Source: JAFGVL01 sp964546015
Lineage (GTDB): Bacteria; Bacteroidota; Bacteroidia; Bacteroidales; Paludibacteraceae
DNA length: 64,000 nucleotides
Assembly: GCA_964546015.1 (NCBI GenBank)
Contig: CAZJHO010000001.1
Coordinates: 186,001-250,000, forward strand
Direction of reading: 5' to 3'
Shown here: positions 34,946 to 44,506 of the stretch, piece after piece
How positions within the stretch are numbered: the first letter of the stretch is position 1
Layout of the letters: each line of letters opens with the position of its first letter
Translations under genes and position numbers: made by a program
The notes under the pieces: generated by a model
What the model was told of the DNA's origin: nothing
Database searches by the model: none
The model's input: only the letters and a program-made list of their open reading frames with translations

Positions 34946-36559
34946 ATGAAACGCATTCTCTTACCATTAGCCCTATTGTTATCAAGTATGGTAACTTTCG
35001 GGCAAGAAATTACGCAAGCTGAGGTGGACAAACAATTGTCTGATTTACCTTTTGCTTCGTTCTCAATTAAAGTGCCCACTTTTAAAAATAAGGTGTATGC
35101 TATTACCGATGCCGGAGCAGTTGGGAACGGACTGGTAAAATGTACCGAAGCCATCAACTCAACTATTAAAAAATGCTCGGACGAAGGTGGCGGTATTGTA
35201 CAAATTCCTGCCGGATTATGGCTTACAGGACCTATCACCATGCAAAGCAATGTGAACTTAAATCTTGCCGAAGGTGCCATTGTTATTTTTAGTTCAGATT
35301 TGAATGATTATCCGTTGATTGAGACAGGTGGCGGAAAATACAATATTCCCGATCTGATCAATGGGCGTAATTTGGAAAATGTAGCTGTAACCGGAAAAGG
35401 TGTTTTTGATGGAAACGGACAAGACTGGCGTATGGTGAAAAAAGAAAAGGTGAACGAAAAACAATGGAAAGCCTTTATCAAAACCGGTGAAGTGAGTGAA
35501 GATGGAAAAATGTATTATCCACGCAAAGGTTTTATTGCCGGTGAAAAGTTGTTGGGATCCAAAAAACAAGCGGATTTGACTCGTGCCGATTATGATATTA
35601 TTAAGCCAAGCCTTCGTCCATACATGATGGCGATTGCTAATTCTAAAAATGTGTTGATTGAAGGTGTAACGCTAACTAACTCGCCTAAATTTGCTGCCTA
35701 TCTTCGTGGCATGGACGGTATGATATTGCATGATGTAAAAGTGCAAAACGAGTGGTGGTATCAAAATGCAGACGGATTGGATGTAAGTGCCAGCAAAAAT
35801 GTGCTGTATTATAAATGTACGGTAAGTACGGGAGATGATGGTCTTTGCTTAAAATCAAGTAATTCGAAAAACGGTGCATTTATGCTGGAAAATATCGTAA
35901 TGCGTGATTGTAAAGTGTTTCATGCACATGGAGGATTTGTCATTGGAAGTAACACCGATGGTAAGATGCGCAATATTTTTGTAGATAATTGCTCGTTTAT
36001 CGGTACTGAAACAGGTATTCGTGTTAAAAGCGGAACAGGTCGTGGTGGTAAAGTAACTAATATCTTTTGCCAAAATATTTATATGAAAGATATTGAAAAA
36101 GAGGCAATTGTGTTTGAGCTTGATTACGAGGACAAAGGGGCTGTGAAATTAAAAGACATGAAAATAGAAGATGCTAAAGTACCTGATTTTGACGGATTCT
36201 CTATTAAAAATGTTTATTGTGATGGAGCTAAAGCTGCTATTGTAATGGGTGGAAACGAGGACATGAATGTAAAAAATGTATTATTTCAGAATATAATTAT
36301 TAAAGCCAATGATGGGGTAAAAGCTTCAATGTCTGCGAATATTACATTTGATAATGTAAATATTATTACTCCGAATCAACCTTATCGTTTGAGTAACGCT
36401 TCGAATATTACATTCAAAAACATTAAAGATGTACCAAGTGGTTCTTACATAAAAATTTTAGGTGAAAAAACTCAAAATATCAAGGTTGAAAATTCATCTA
36501 TCAAAAAAGAGCAAGTAGAATTGCAAGATGCAAGACCGAGTGTGTTAACAATTAAATAG
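34946..36559 (+). CDS. Glycoside hydrolase family 28 (polygalacturonase-like)
   Basis: Secreted right-handed beta-helix pectinase. A signal peptide (MKRILLPLALLLSSMVTFGQ) is followed by DAGAVGNGLVKCTEAINSTI at the helix start. Catalytic region: NADGLDVSASKNV, STGDDGLCLKSS (the Asp pair), HGGFVIGS, and RVKSG. Length 537 residues. No type IX C-terminal sorting domain was seen. It is an isolated carbohydrate-active gene, not part of a visible utilisation locus; galacturonan is the likely substrate by family only. Confidence 0.88.
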   Translation: MKRILLPLALLLSSMVTFGQEITQAEVDKQLSDLPFASFSIKVPTFKNKVYAITDAGAVGNGLVKCTEAINSTIKKCSDEGGGIVQIPAGLWLTGPITMQSNVNLNLAEGAIVIFSSDLNDYPLIETGGGKYNIPDLINGRNLENVAVTGKGVFDGNGQDWRMVKKEKVNEKQWKAFIKTGEVSEDGKMYYPRKGFIAGEKLLGSKKQADLTRADYDIIKPSLRPYMMAIANSKNVLIEGVTLTNSPKFAAYLRGMDGMILHDVKVQNEWWYQNADGLDVSASKNVLYYKCTVSTGDDGLCLKSSNSKNGAFMLENIVMRDCKVFHAHGGFVIGSNTDGKMRNIFVDNCSFIGTETGIRVKSGTGRGGKVTNIFCQNIYMKDIEKEAIVFELDYEDKGAVKLKDMKIEDAKVPDFDGFSIKNVYCDGAKAAIVMGGNEDMNVKNVLFQNIIIKANDGVKASMSANITFDNVNIITPNQPYRLSNASNITFKNIKDVPSGSYIKILGEKTQNIKVENSSIKKEQVELQDARPSVLTIK

Positions 36560-37265
36560 GTAAAAAAAACTCTTTTGTCAGATTTTTGAATTCATCGGTA
36601 TAGACATGTCGTTTCTCTGTTTCTATTACTAACTTGTTTGTCAAACAATTTGTTTCTTCCAACGAAAAGGTCGATAAGATTCTTTTAGGAGGAAGATTTT
36701 CTTTCGAGTGTACAACTGTTTTGCGAATAAGGTAGAAATTTTTCTTTGTAGCTAAATTGGTAAATGTTTCTCCGGTGTCGAAAGGCAAGATAACACTCAG
36801 TTTTCCATTGGGTAACAAAAGTTTTTTGCTTCCGATGATTAATTCCTCAAATGACAAGGCATCGGTGTGCCGTGCTGTGTTTTTATTTTGGGTTGGTGAT
36901 TTAAGCGATTGTGTAAAATAGGGTGGATTGCTAACGATTAAATCATATTTGGGTAAATTCTTCTTTGCAAATTCTTGAAACGAACAGCAATACACGCTGA
37001 CTCTATCTTTCCAAACGCTATTAGCGCAATTTTGAGTTGCTTGTTTAGCAGTATCTTCGTCTATTTCGACAGCATCGATTATAGCGTTGCTTCGTTGTGC
37101 GAGCATCAATGCGATCATTCCTGTCCCTGTCCCGATATCTAAAATGCGTTGAGAGTTGGAACAATCAGTCCAAGCACCTAACAACACGCCATCGGTATTT
37201 ACTTTCATGGCACATTTGTCTTGGTAAACAATAAATTGCTTGAATTGAAAATAAGGATTAGGCAC
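36552..37265 (-). CDS. trmN6: tRNA1(Val) adenine(37)-N6-methyltransferase-like
   Basis: Class I SAM-dependent methyltransferase of the TrmN6/YfiC type, which methylates A37 of tRNA-Val. SAM-binding RILDIGTGTGMIALMLAQR and the catalytic NPPY in DLIVSNPPYFTQSLKSP are clear; the N-terminal FKQFIVYQDKCAMKVNTDGVLLGAW is typical. The start is GTG at 37265, 2 nt after the SUI1-like gene, so they are coupled. It overlaps the end of the convergent pectinase gene by 8 nt. Confidence 0.9.
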   Translation of the reverse strand: MPNPYFQFKQFIVYQDKCAMKVNTDGVLLGAWTDCSNSQRILDIGTGTGMIALMLAQRSNAIIDAVEIDEDTAKQATQNCANSVWKDRVSVYCCSFQEFAKKNLPKYDLIVSNPPYFTQSLKSPTQNKNTARHTDALSFEELIIGSKKLLLPNGKLSVILPFDTGETFTNLATKKNFYLIRKTVVHSKENLPPKRILSTFSLEETNCLTNKLVIETEKRHVYTDEFKNLTKEFFLPI

Positions 37266-37267
37266 GG

Positions 37268-37615
37268 TCAGAAATTTATTCGTTTTACTTTATGCCCTTG
37301 TTCAGTGAGCAAATCGGCTGCTTTTTTTCGAAAATCTCCTTGTATCAGGATTTCACCATCACGGGTAGAGCCACCTACTCCGCAAGTTATTTTCAACATG
37401 CGGGCTAATTCTTTCAATTCTTCATCAGAGCCTTCAAATCCGGTAATAAGTGTGGCTTGTTTTCCATTGCGCCCTTTTTTGTCCAATTCGATACGCAAAT
37501 GTTGTTTGGCTATCGATGTTTTTTCTTCCGTAATTTCGGGCTGTTCCGATTTTAGTTTTTCTAAATCGTTGGCGAAAAGTGCGTTTAAATTGTCTTTCCA
37601 ATCAATTTTGCTCAT
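37268..37615 (-). CDS. SUI1/eIF1-type translation factor (YciH-like)
   Basis: 115-residue bacterial homologue of eukaryotic initiation factor 1. The SUI1 core is visible as LRIELDKKGRNGKQATLITGF and LKITCGVGGSTRDGEILIQGDFR. The role in bacteria is proposed to be in start-site fidelity, not well established. It is first in a two-gene unit with trmN6. Confidence 0.9.
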   Translation of the reverse strand: MSKIDWKDNLNALFANDLEKLKSEQPEITEEKTSIAKQHLRIELDKKGRNGKQATLITGFEGSDEELKELARMLKITCGVGGSTRDGEILIQGDFRKKAADLLTEQGHKVKRINF

Positions 37616-37926
37616 AGAATGAATATAATTTTCGTCAAAAATAAAACCTTATCTACAAGTAGGCAATAAGAAACTGTTTAAATTTTCCGCAATATATACT
37701 TTGGAGTGATTTTTTATCTGATTATAATTGACTTTTGATGCTCAAATAGAACTCATATTTTCGTTTCGCCATAAATTATGGTCTTTTTTGCCATCTTAAT
37801 TTTTTTGATTTGCTCACATAACCCGCTGTTATCACAAACCGAAAAATCCAATCTTATCAAAAAATCTTCATAATTTATTTGGTCAGCAAAATTAAAATAG
37901 TTTCTAAATTACTTATAAAAAAGTTG
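37616..37926. other. Non-coding gap, possible mobile-element relic
   Basis: About 310 bp with no gene in any frame. It contains GAAACTGTTTAAATTTT at 37670-37687 and a small palindrome CCATAAATTATGG near 37770. The first string resembles the termini of insertion sequences common in Bacteroidales as I remember them; nothing else of an element survives. Confidence 0.3.
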
Positions 37927-37934
37927 TAATTTTG
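37927..37934 (+). promoter_or_regulatory. -7 element for the FAH-family gene
   Basis: TAATTTTG overlaps the in-frame TTG at 37932, so that codon cannot be the start; the ATG at 37956 is used. Confidence 0.6.
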
Positions 37935-37955
37935 CAGATTGTTAAAGAATTTAAA

Positions 37956-38567
37956 ATGAAGATTATCGCAGTTGGGATGAATTACCTTGACCATGTCAAG
38001 GAATTGAATAACGAAAAGCCTGAATATCCGGTTATTTTTATGAAGCCCGATTCGGCGTTGCTTAAAAAAAACAAGCCGTTTTTCTTACCCGATTTTTCAA
38101 ACGAAATTCATTACGAAACAGAAATAATTATTCAAATTGACCGTTTAGGTAAAAATATTTCTACCAAGTTTGCACCACGATATTATAGTAAAATCGGTTT
38201 AGGAATTGATTTTACCGCACGCGATATTCAGCAAGAATATCGTAAAAAAGGTTATCCTTGGGAAATATGCAAAGCTTTTGACGGCTCTGCTGTGGTAAGT
38301 GAGTTACTCCCGATAGAAGATTTTGGCTCGTTAGACAATCTGAATTTTCATTTGAATATTAATGGAAATACTGTTCAGAAAGGTAATAGCCGCGATATGA
38401 TTTTTTCCGTGGATGAGATAATTGCTTATGTAAGCCGTTTTTTTACTTTGAAAATAGGTGATATTATTTTTACGGGTACTCCGGTTGGCGTTGGCAAAGT
38501 CTCTATTGGAAACCATTTGGAAGCCTATTTAGAAGACAAAAAAATGTTAGACTTCTGGATTAAATAA
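37956..38567 (+). CDS. Fumarylacetoacetate hydrolase family protein
   Basis: 203-residue protein of the FAH fold (2-hydroxyhepta-dienedioate isomerase / acylpyruvase-like). It has the metal-binding Glu pair in EIHYETEIIIQI, GLGIDFTARDIQQ, WEICKAFDGSAVVSEL, and the terminal TGTPVGVGKV. Members hydrolyse acylpyruvates or decarboxylate oxaloacetate; the exact substrate is unknown. It lies upstream of porU with its own promoter. Confidence 0.88.
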   Translation: MKIIAVGMNYLDHVKELNNEKPEYPVIFMKPDSALLKKNKPFFLPDFSNEIHYETEIIIQIDRLGKNISTKFAPRYYSKIGLGIDFTARDIQQEYRKKGYPWEICKAFDGSAVVSELLPIEDFGSLDNLNFHLNINGNTVQKGNSRDMIFSVDEIIAYVSRFFTLKIGDIIFTGTPVGVGKVSIGNHLEAYLEDKKMLDFWIK

Positions 38568-38652
38568 TATTTTTTTATTGAACAAAATACGAGATGAGTT
38601 GTTTTTTATTCATAAATAAGACTTATCAAGTATAAATATAAATCATTCTCAA

Positions 38653-41600
38653 ATGAAAAAACACCTTATAGGTTTATGTTTGCTGTTTTCGATGCTTGTT
38701 TTTGCGGGGAATAACTTGCAACAAGCCTCATATGCTTTGCATTGGGAGGGAGTGAAAAATCTTGATCCAACATATTCGGATAAGAAGATTCTTGCTTTTG
38801 CGGGGGCATTTTATATTGATGAAACATATTTGCCGTATTTTGCAGATACCCGCTCATTGAAAGATGGAGAATTGTTTGATTCTATTGTGGTTAAAAATAT
38901 CATAGCGGTAGATTTAAGTGCGGAAGAAATGGCTGTAATCAGTGAAAATATTTCGTTTATATCATCAACCCCACAAGTAAAATTTAGTTATGTAACTGAA
39001 AAAAAACAGCAAAAGATTCTTGTACATGTGTTACCGTTTATTTCTGAAAACGGTAGTCTGAAGAAAGTTGTCTCTTTTGACCTTCAATATTTCCCTTCGA
39101 ATAATAATGCTCCATTGAAACTTCGCTCGGCAGCTTTGCAGCCAAAGTCAGGGATAGTTCATACATATGCAGCTCAATCTGTATTAAGATCGGGCAAATG
39201 GGTTAAAATTTCTGTGCCCGAAAGCGGTATTTATAAAATCACTTATGATGATTTGGTAAGATGGGGTATTCCGAATCCTGCTAATGCCAATATATTTGGT
39301 TATGGAGGAGCTATGCTTCCCGAATATTTTGAAAATGAAAAAATAGACGATTTACCTCAATTAGCGGTATGGAAAGAAAAAGGAAACGATGGTGTTTTCA
39401 ATTCGGGCGACTATCTGTTATTTTATGGACAAGGTCCTGTTTCTTTCCTGTATTCTGATTTTTATAAAGGATTTTTTCGTATTGTAAATCCTTATGCAAC
39501 AGCCGGATATTATTTTATAACTTCTGATGTTGGAGAGGAAAAACTAATTTCTAAGGAGGCACCTATAGAAGATAATTCTGCTGAAGATATTTATAATTTC
39601 TTGGGTTATCAATTATATGAGCAAGAGTTAAAAAATCTTTATTCTTCGGGGCGCGAGTGGTACGGTGAGCAGTTTGATAAATCATACACTTCTCATAGTT
39701 TTTCTTTCGATTTTCCGAATGTGAATAAATATGCAGATGCTTCAATTATTGTTAATGCCGTTGCTAAATCCAATAATTCCTCTTTTTTGAGTGTAAAGGC
39801 TAACAATATATTAGTCGGTCAATTGTCTTTTTCGGCTTCTACTACCGGTGCATCTGTTTTGCAAAGCAATTCTTTTAAACCTAATGATTCTTCAATTACA
39901 ATTGATTTAACATATAGTAATGCTTCTTCATCTACAGCGTGGCTTAACTATATTACTTTGAATGTATATCAAAACTTAGTAGTTACGGAAAATAAATTAT
40001 TTTTCCGTAACCCGGAAATTTTTAATTTAATTGGTGATAATGCTCGTTATCATATACAAGGAGCTGCTGATTTGGTTTTTTGGAATATATCCGATCATGC
40101 GAATGTAAAACAGATGAATAGTTCGTTTAATGGAACGGAACATTCATTTGTTGATGCAACAAATGATATTTATGAATATGTAGCAGTAAAACCGCAAGGC
40201 TCTTTTCCTTCTCCAACATTCGTTGGCGATGTTCCTAACCAGAATTTACATGGACTATCTCAAACTGATTATGTTATTATTACTCACCCTGATTTTGTGT
40301 CGCAAGCAAATCAATTAGCTGAAATACACCGTAATAAGCAAGGAATTACCACTGCAGTAGTTACATCGGAGCAGGTGTACAATGAATTTTCTTCGGGAAC
40401 TCCGGATGCAACTGCTTATCGTTGGTTGATGAAAATGTTGTATGACAGAGCCGGAAACGACGAAAATACAATGCCTAAATATTTACTTTTATTTGGAGAT
40501 GGAACTTATGATAACAGAGGCATCATCAAAACAAATATATCTTCAAATAAATTATTGACTTTCCAATCGCTTGAATCTTTGAAAGATAATTGTTATTCAT
40601 ATGTTACCGATGACTATTTTGGTATGTTGGATAATAATGAGGGCACCTTGCTAAGTAGCACCGATGTAATGGATATTGCTGTTGGTCGATTACCGGTTTC
40701 TACAGCAGCTCAGGCGTCTGCAGTTGTTTCAAAAATAAGTGATTATCTTGACAATAAAAATAAAAATTATTGGAAAAACAGACTTTGTTTTATAGCTGAC
40801 GACGATGATACAGCTATAGGTTCAGAGTGTAAGTTACATATAGGTCAGGCGGATGATTTTGCTAAATATGTAGAAACTAATTATCCGATGTTTCAACCGA
40901 AACGAATTTTCTTAGATGCTTTTTATCAACAAATCGGCGCTAGTGGTGAAACCTATCCGCAAGCTAAAGAATTGTTATTTAAACTGATTAACTCAGGATC
41001 ATTGATTATTAATTTTGTAGGGCATGGAGGTCAGGATAATATTACCAGTGAAAAAATATTAACAAAATCGGATATTGAAGAAATGCATAATACACATTAT
41101 CCATTGTATTTCCTGGCAACTTGTGATTTTAGTAGGTTCGATGAAGCAAAAATATCAGCAGGCGAATTATTGTTATTAAAATCAGAAGGGGGGAGCATTG
41201 CAACTATTTCGGCAGCCCGAACAGTGTACTCGGAAGAAAATGCAAAGTTGAACCGATATTTTTATGAATATATTTTTAAGAAAGAAAACGGAAAATATTT
41301 ATCTATGGGAGAAGCTTTGCGTAGAGCGAAGAATCAATATTATTCAAATACAAATAAATTAAGCTATTCCTTATTGGGTGATCCGGCATTATCGTTGCTT
41401 ATTCCGAAAAACAATGTGAAAGTAACAGAGTTAACCAGTAACTCTAATTCGGGCAGCGAAAATGCTGTTAATGCTTTAAGTACAGTGATTGTAAAAGGAC
41501 AAATAGAATCGCCGGATGGAGAAAAATTATTGATGTTTAATGGAAAGCTTCGTGCTGTGGTATTTGATAAAGTGACAAAATTAATTACACTCGGAAATAA

Positions 41601-42555
41601 TAATAAAAAATATAATCAGGAAGAAGTAAAGGCAGGAGATAGTGAGGCTGAGATTTTGCGTAAAACGGAAGGGAAGTACTTGTATTATGATCGTCCGAGT
41701 GTTTTATTCTCCGGAGATGTATTGGTGAAAGACGGTGAATTTACTCTTCAATTCATGGTTCCTAAGGATATTATGTATAATTACGGGAATGGTCGTATTA
41801 ATTTTTATGCAGCTGATGAAATCAATGATTTGGAAGCACAAGGATATTTTGAAGATGGTTTCATAATAGGTGGTACAAAAACCGACTTTACATTCGAAAA
41901 TGAAGGTCCGGTTATTGATATGTATATGAATACACCACAGTTTAGATCTGGGTATGTTATAGATCCAAGTTCAACATTCTTTGCCGATCTGTATGACGAA
42001 AACGGTATCAATGTTACCGGTGCCGGGATTGGTCACGATTTAACCCTTACGCTTAATAATGATCCGACCTTTAGTTATAATTTAAACGACTATTATGAAA
42101 CTACTATGGGCGATTATCGTTCGGGAGCAGTCAAATATAAATTACCTACATTAGAAGACGGTGAATATACACTTACCCTTCGTGCTTGGGACTTGTTAAA
42201 TAATTCTTCTGTAAAATCATTAAACTTTAAAGTTTCTAAAGATGCTAAACCCGAATTGTATGAGTTTTATGCTATGCCAAACCCGGCAGAATCTCATGTG
42301 CAATTTATGTTAGTGCATAATCAGCCTTCATCGAAATTAAACATTGATATCAATGTATATAATTTGTCCGGTGCTTTAATTTTTTCTAAGGATCTACAAA
42401 TTTATTCGGATGGAAATACAACTATTTACGATTGGGATTTAAAAGATGCCGGAGGTAGAAAATTACAGAAAGGCTTATATCTCTACCGTATCTCGGTAGA
42501 AGCTGATGGAGGAGGAATATTAACATATAAAACCAATAAATTAATCGTAAAATAA
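38653..42555 (+). CDS. porU: Type IX secretion system sortase PorU
   Basis: Cell-surface C25 (gingipain-type) cysteine peptidase that removes the C-terminal signal of type IX cargo and attaches cargo to A-LPS. Signal peptide MKKHLIGLCLLFSMLVFAG; an N-terminal region with GKWVKISVPESGIYKITYDDL; the C25 domain from about residue 540 with catalytic His about 791 (INFVGHGGQDNI) and Cys about 824 (FLATCDFSRFDE). The C-terminus (about 1210-1300) is itself a sorting-domain-like beta sandwich (PNPAESHVQFML, GLYLYRISV). 1300 residues is usual. porV follows. Confidence 0.94.
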   Translation: MKKHLIGLCLLFSMLVFAGNNLQQASYALHWEGVKNLDPTYSDKKILAFAGAFYIDETYLPYFADTRSLKDGELFDSIVVKNIIAVDLSAEEMAVISENISFISSTPQVKFSYVTEKKQQKILVHVLPFISENGSLKKVVSFDLQYFPSNNNAPLKLRSAALQPKSGIVHTYAAQSVLRSGKWVKISVPESGIYKITYDDLVRWGIPNPANANIFGYGGAMLPEYFENEKIDDLPQLAVWKEKGNDGVFNSGDYLLFYGQGPVSFLYSDFYKGFFRIVNPYATAGYYFITSDVGEEKLISKEAPIEDNSAEDIYNFLGYQLYEQELKNLYSSGREWYGEQFDKSYTSHSFSFDFPNVNKYADASIIVNAVAKSNNSSFLSVKANNILVGQLSFSASTTGASVLQSNSFKPNDSSITIDLTYSNASSSTAWLNYITLNVYQNLVVTENKLFFRNPEIFNLIGDNARYHIQGAADLVFWNISDHANVKQMNSSFNGTEHSFVDATNDIYEYVAVKPQGSFPSPTFVGDVPNQNLHGLSQTDYVIITHPDFVSQANQLAEIHRNKQGITTAVVTSEQVYNEFSSGTPDATAYRWLMKMLYDRAGNDENTMPKYLLLFGDGTYDNRGIIKTNISSNKLLTFQSLESLKDNCYSYVTDDYFGMLDNNEGTLLSSTDVMDIAVGRLPVSTAAQASAVVSKISDYLDNKNKNYWKNRLCFIADDDDTAIGSECKLHIGQADDFAKYVETNYPMFQPKRIFLDAFYQQIGASGETYPQAKELLFKLINSGSLIINFVGHGGQDNITSEKILTKSDIEEMHNTHYPLYFLATCDFSRFDEAKISAGELLLLKSEGGSIATISAARTVYSEENAKLNRYFYEYIFKKENGKYLSMGEALRRAKNQYYSNTNKLSYSLLGDPALSLLIPKNNVKVTELTSNSNSGSENAVNALSTVIVKGQIESPDGEKLLMFNGKLRAVVFDKVTKLITLGNNNKKYNQEEVKAGDSEAEILRKTEGKYLYYDRPSVLFSGDVLVKDGEFTLQFMVPKDIMYNYGNGRINFYAADEINDLEAQGYFEDGFIIGGTKTDFTFENEGPVIDMYMNTPQFRSGYVIDPSSTFFADLYDENGINVTGAGIGHDLTLTLNNDPTFSYNLNDYYETTMGDYRSGAVKYKLPTLEDGEYTLTLRAWDLLNNSSVKSLNFKVSKDAKPELYEFYAMPNPAESHVQFMLVHNQPSSKLNIDINVYNLSGALIFSKDLQIYSDGNTTIYDWDLKDAGGRKLQKGLYLYRISVEADGGGILTYKTNKLIVK

Positions 42556-42622
42556 AAGTTTAAATTATCAAAATAACAATATATTTTGTGTTTTTCGTTA
42601 TTAATATCTGATATTTTAATTG

Positions 42623-42753
42623 TAATATTGCAAATTCAAAAAAATTATAGATAAAAATATCCATGTTTGGCAAAAATTAAACGAAATAGATAAAGTTTGT
42701 AACATGGATATATTAACTCCCGTTGGTTATTGACCTTCGGTTCTAATCTGACC
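42623..42753 (+). promoter_or_regulatory. porV promoter and structured leader
   Basis: A near-consensus -7 element TAATATTG (42623-42630) lies 145 nt before porV. The leader has an 11-bp perfect inverted repeat, ATATCCATGTT (42657-42667) with AACATGGATAT (42701-42711), and then two GGTT...GACC segments (42725-42735, 42739-42753) that could form small hairpins. There is no T run, so it is not a terminator. Function unknown. Confidence 0.5.
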
Positions 42754-42775
42754 TTTAAAAATTATTTATTTACAG

Positions 42776-43930
42776 ATGAAAAAAGTATTATTTTTTAGTA
42801 TTTTATATTTATTTTCAGTTTCAACAGTTTTTGCAGATGATAAAGATGGATTAAATCCTATCTACACAGGGGTACCGTTTTTAGGTATTACACCTGATGC
42901 AAGAGCCGGTGGTATGGGAGATGTTGGTGTTGCTTCCGATCCAGATGTCAATTCTCAATACTGGAATCCTGCTAAGTACGCTATGATGGAAAGTATAGGA
43001 GGAATTGGCTTTTCGTTCACTCCATGGATGAGTAAAATTGTTTCTGATATTAATCTGTCTTACCTTGCCGGTTATTGGAAAATTGCCGAAAATCAAGCCC
43101 TAAGTGCCTCGTTGCGTTATTTCTCTTTGGGAGAAGTAAATTTGACTGAAGAAGACGGATCTTCGTTGGGAACAACACAACCATACGATCTTGCTGTTGA
43201 TATGGCTTACTCGCGTATGTTGTCCGAAAAATGGGCTGCTGCCGTAGCGCTTCGTTTTATTTATTCCGATTTAGGAGGAGGGCTGGTTAGTGATATGTCT
43301 CCGGGTTCGAGTGTAGCAGCGGATATTGCAGCGAATTATAAAACACCAATTACTTTTGCTACAGATGATGGTTCATTAGATATTGGTTTAAATATTTCTA
43401 ATATTGGTACTAAAATATCATATGATGATACACATAATCTTTTTATTCCGACTAATATGCGTTTAGGGACTTCGTTTATGTACCCTTTTGATAAGTTCAA
43501 TACACTTAGTTTGAATATAGATATGAATAAGCTTCTGGTACCAAGTATGCCTCGTTTGAGTGACTATGACAGTCTGGCAGACTGGGAAGAAGCAAAAAAT
43601 AAATATAATAACGAATCGGTTATTTCGGGTATATTTAATTCATTTAGTGATGCTCCGGGTGGATTTTCCGAAGAGATAAAAGAAATAGCATGGGCTATTG
43701 GTCTGGAATATGTCTATAATAAGCAATTTTTTGTTCGTGGTGGATATTTTACCGAGAATGAAACCAAAGGTAACCGTAATTTCTTTACTGCTGGTGTCGG
43801 TTTTAAGCTGAATATGTTTCAATTGGATGCAGCATATGTGATTTCGGTTGCACAAACCAGTCCGTTAGATCAAACATTGCGTTTTTCGCTTTCGTTCGAT
43901 ATGAACGGTTTGAAAGATTTAATGAAATAA
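42776..43930 (+). CDS. porV: Type IX secretion outer membrane protein PorV
   Basis: Fourteen-strand beta barrel of the FadL type that shuttles cargo from the translocon to PorU. Signal peptide MKKVLFFSILYLFSVSTVFA; characteristic GVPFLGITPDARAGGMGDVGVASDPDVNSQYWNPAKYA; the last strand ends FSLSFDMNGLKDLMK. 384 residues. Paired with porU, as in Porphyromonas. The core translocon genes (sov, porKLMN, porPT) are not in the window. Confidence 0.93.
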   Translation: MKKVLFFSILYLFSVSTVFADDKDGLNPIYTGVPFLGITPDARAGGMGDVGVASDPDVNSQYWNPAKYAMMESIGGIGFSFTPWMSKIVSDINLSYLAGYWKIAENQALSASLRYFSLGEVNLTEEDGSSLGTTQPYDLAVDMAYSRMLSEKWAAAVALRFIYSDLGGGLVSDMSPGSSVAADIAANYKTPITFATDDGSLDIGLNISNIGTKISYDDTHNLFIPTNMRLGTSFMYPFDKFNTLSLNIDMNKLLVPSMPRLSDYDSLADWEEAKNKYNNESVISGIFNSFSDAPGGFSEEIKEIAWAIGLEYVYNKQFFVRGGYFTENETKGNRNFFTAGVGFKLNMFQLDAAYVISVAQTSPLDQTLRFSLSFDMNGLKDLMK

Positions 43931-43934
43931 ACTA

Positions 43935-44015
43935 AATTAGCCGATTAGCAAATGTGATAATTAGTAAATGAAAATTTCATTTGCACATTGCTAATTTGCG
44001 TATTTGCTAATTAGC
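43935..44015. repeat. Long imperfect palindrome of AATTAGCAAAT words
   Basis: The left arm carries AATTAGCCGATTAGCAAATGTG and the right arm, read on the other strand, AATTAGCAAATACGC and AATTAGCAATGTG (cited in pieces); the centre is TGAAAATTTCA. It fills the porV-ispF gap up to the ispF start codon. Confidence 0.65.
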
Positions 44016-44016
44016 A

Positions 44017-44499
44017 ATGAAACTACGCGTAGGATTTGGGTATGATGTACACCGTTTTGCCGAAAACAGAGAACTTTGGTTGGGCGGCATCAAGATAGAT
44101 TATGGCATGGGTTTGGCCGGTCATTCGGATGCCGATGTGCTTATTCATGCTATTTGTGATGCTTTACTGGGTGCTGCCAATATGCGCGACATTGGTTTTC
44201 ATTTTCCGGATAACGCATCTGAATTTAAAAATATAGATAGCAAGATATTGCTAAAAGAAACTATTCGGTTAATACGCCAACAAGGATACGAAATTGAAAA
44301 TATAGATTCGACCATTTGTGCCGAAAAGCCTAAACTGATAGACTATATTCCTCAGATGCAGCAGGTTCTGGCAGATATTTTATCAATTTCTGTAAATGAT
44401 ATTTCAATAAAAGCTACAACAACAGAGAAACTTGGCTTTGTTGGCCGTCAGGAAGGAATAGCAACGCAAGCTGTAGTTTTGATAAAGAAAGAGAACTAA
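44017..44499 (+). CDS. ispF: 2-C-methyl-D-erythritol 2,4-cyclodiphosphate synthase
   Basis: Step five of the MEP isoprenoid pathway. Zinc-binding residues lie in RVGFGYDVHRF and GHSDADVLIHAICDALLGAA; the terminal GFVGRQEGIATQAVVLIKK is typical. 160 residues. The start codon immediately follows an intergenic palindrome. The next gene begins 7 nt downstream. Confidence 0.96.
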   Translation: MKLRVGFGYDVHRFAENRELWLGGIKIDYGMGLAGHSDADVLIHAICDALLGAANMRDIGFHFPDNASEFKNIDSKILLKETIRLIRQQGYEIENIDSTICAEKPKLIDYIPQMQQVLADILSISVNDISIKATTTEKLGFVGRQEGIATQAVVLIKKEN

Positions 44500-44506
44500 A
44501 TGCCTT

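Noticed and set aside
34946..36559. Polysaccharide utilisation locus around the GH28 gene
   Set aside because: Neighbours are adk, trmN6 and a SUI1-like gene; no SusC/SusD pair or other carbohydrate gene is adjacent.
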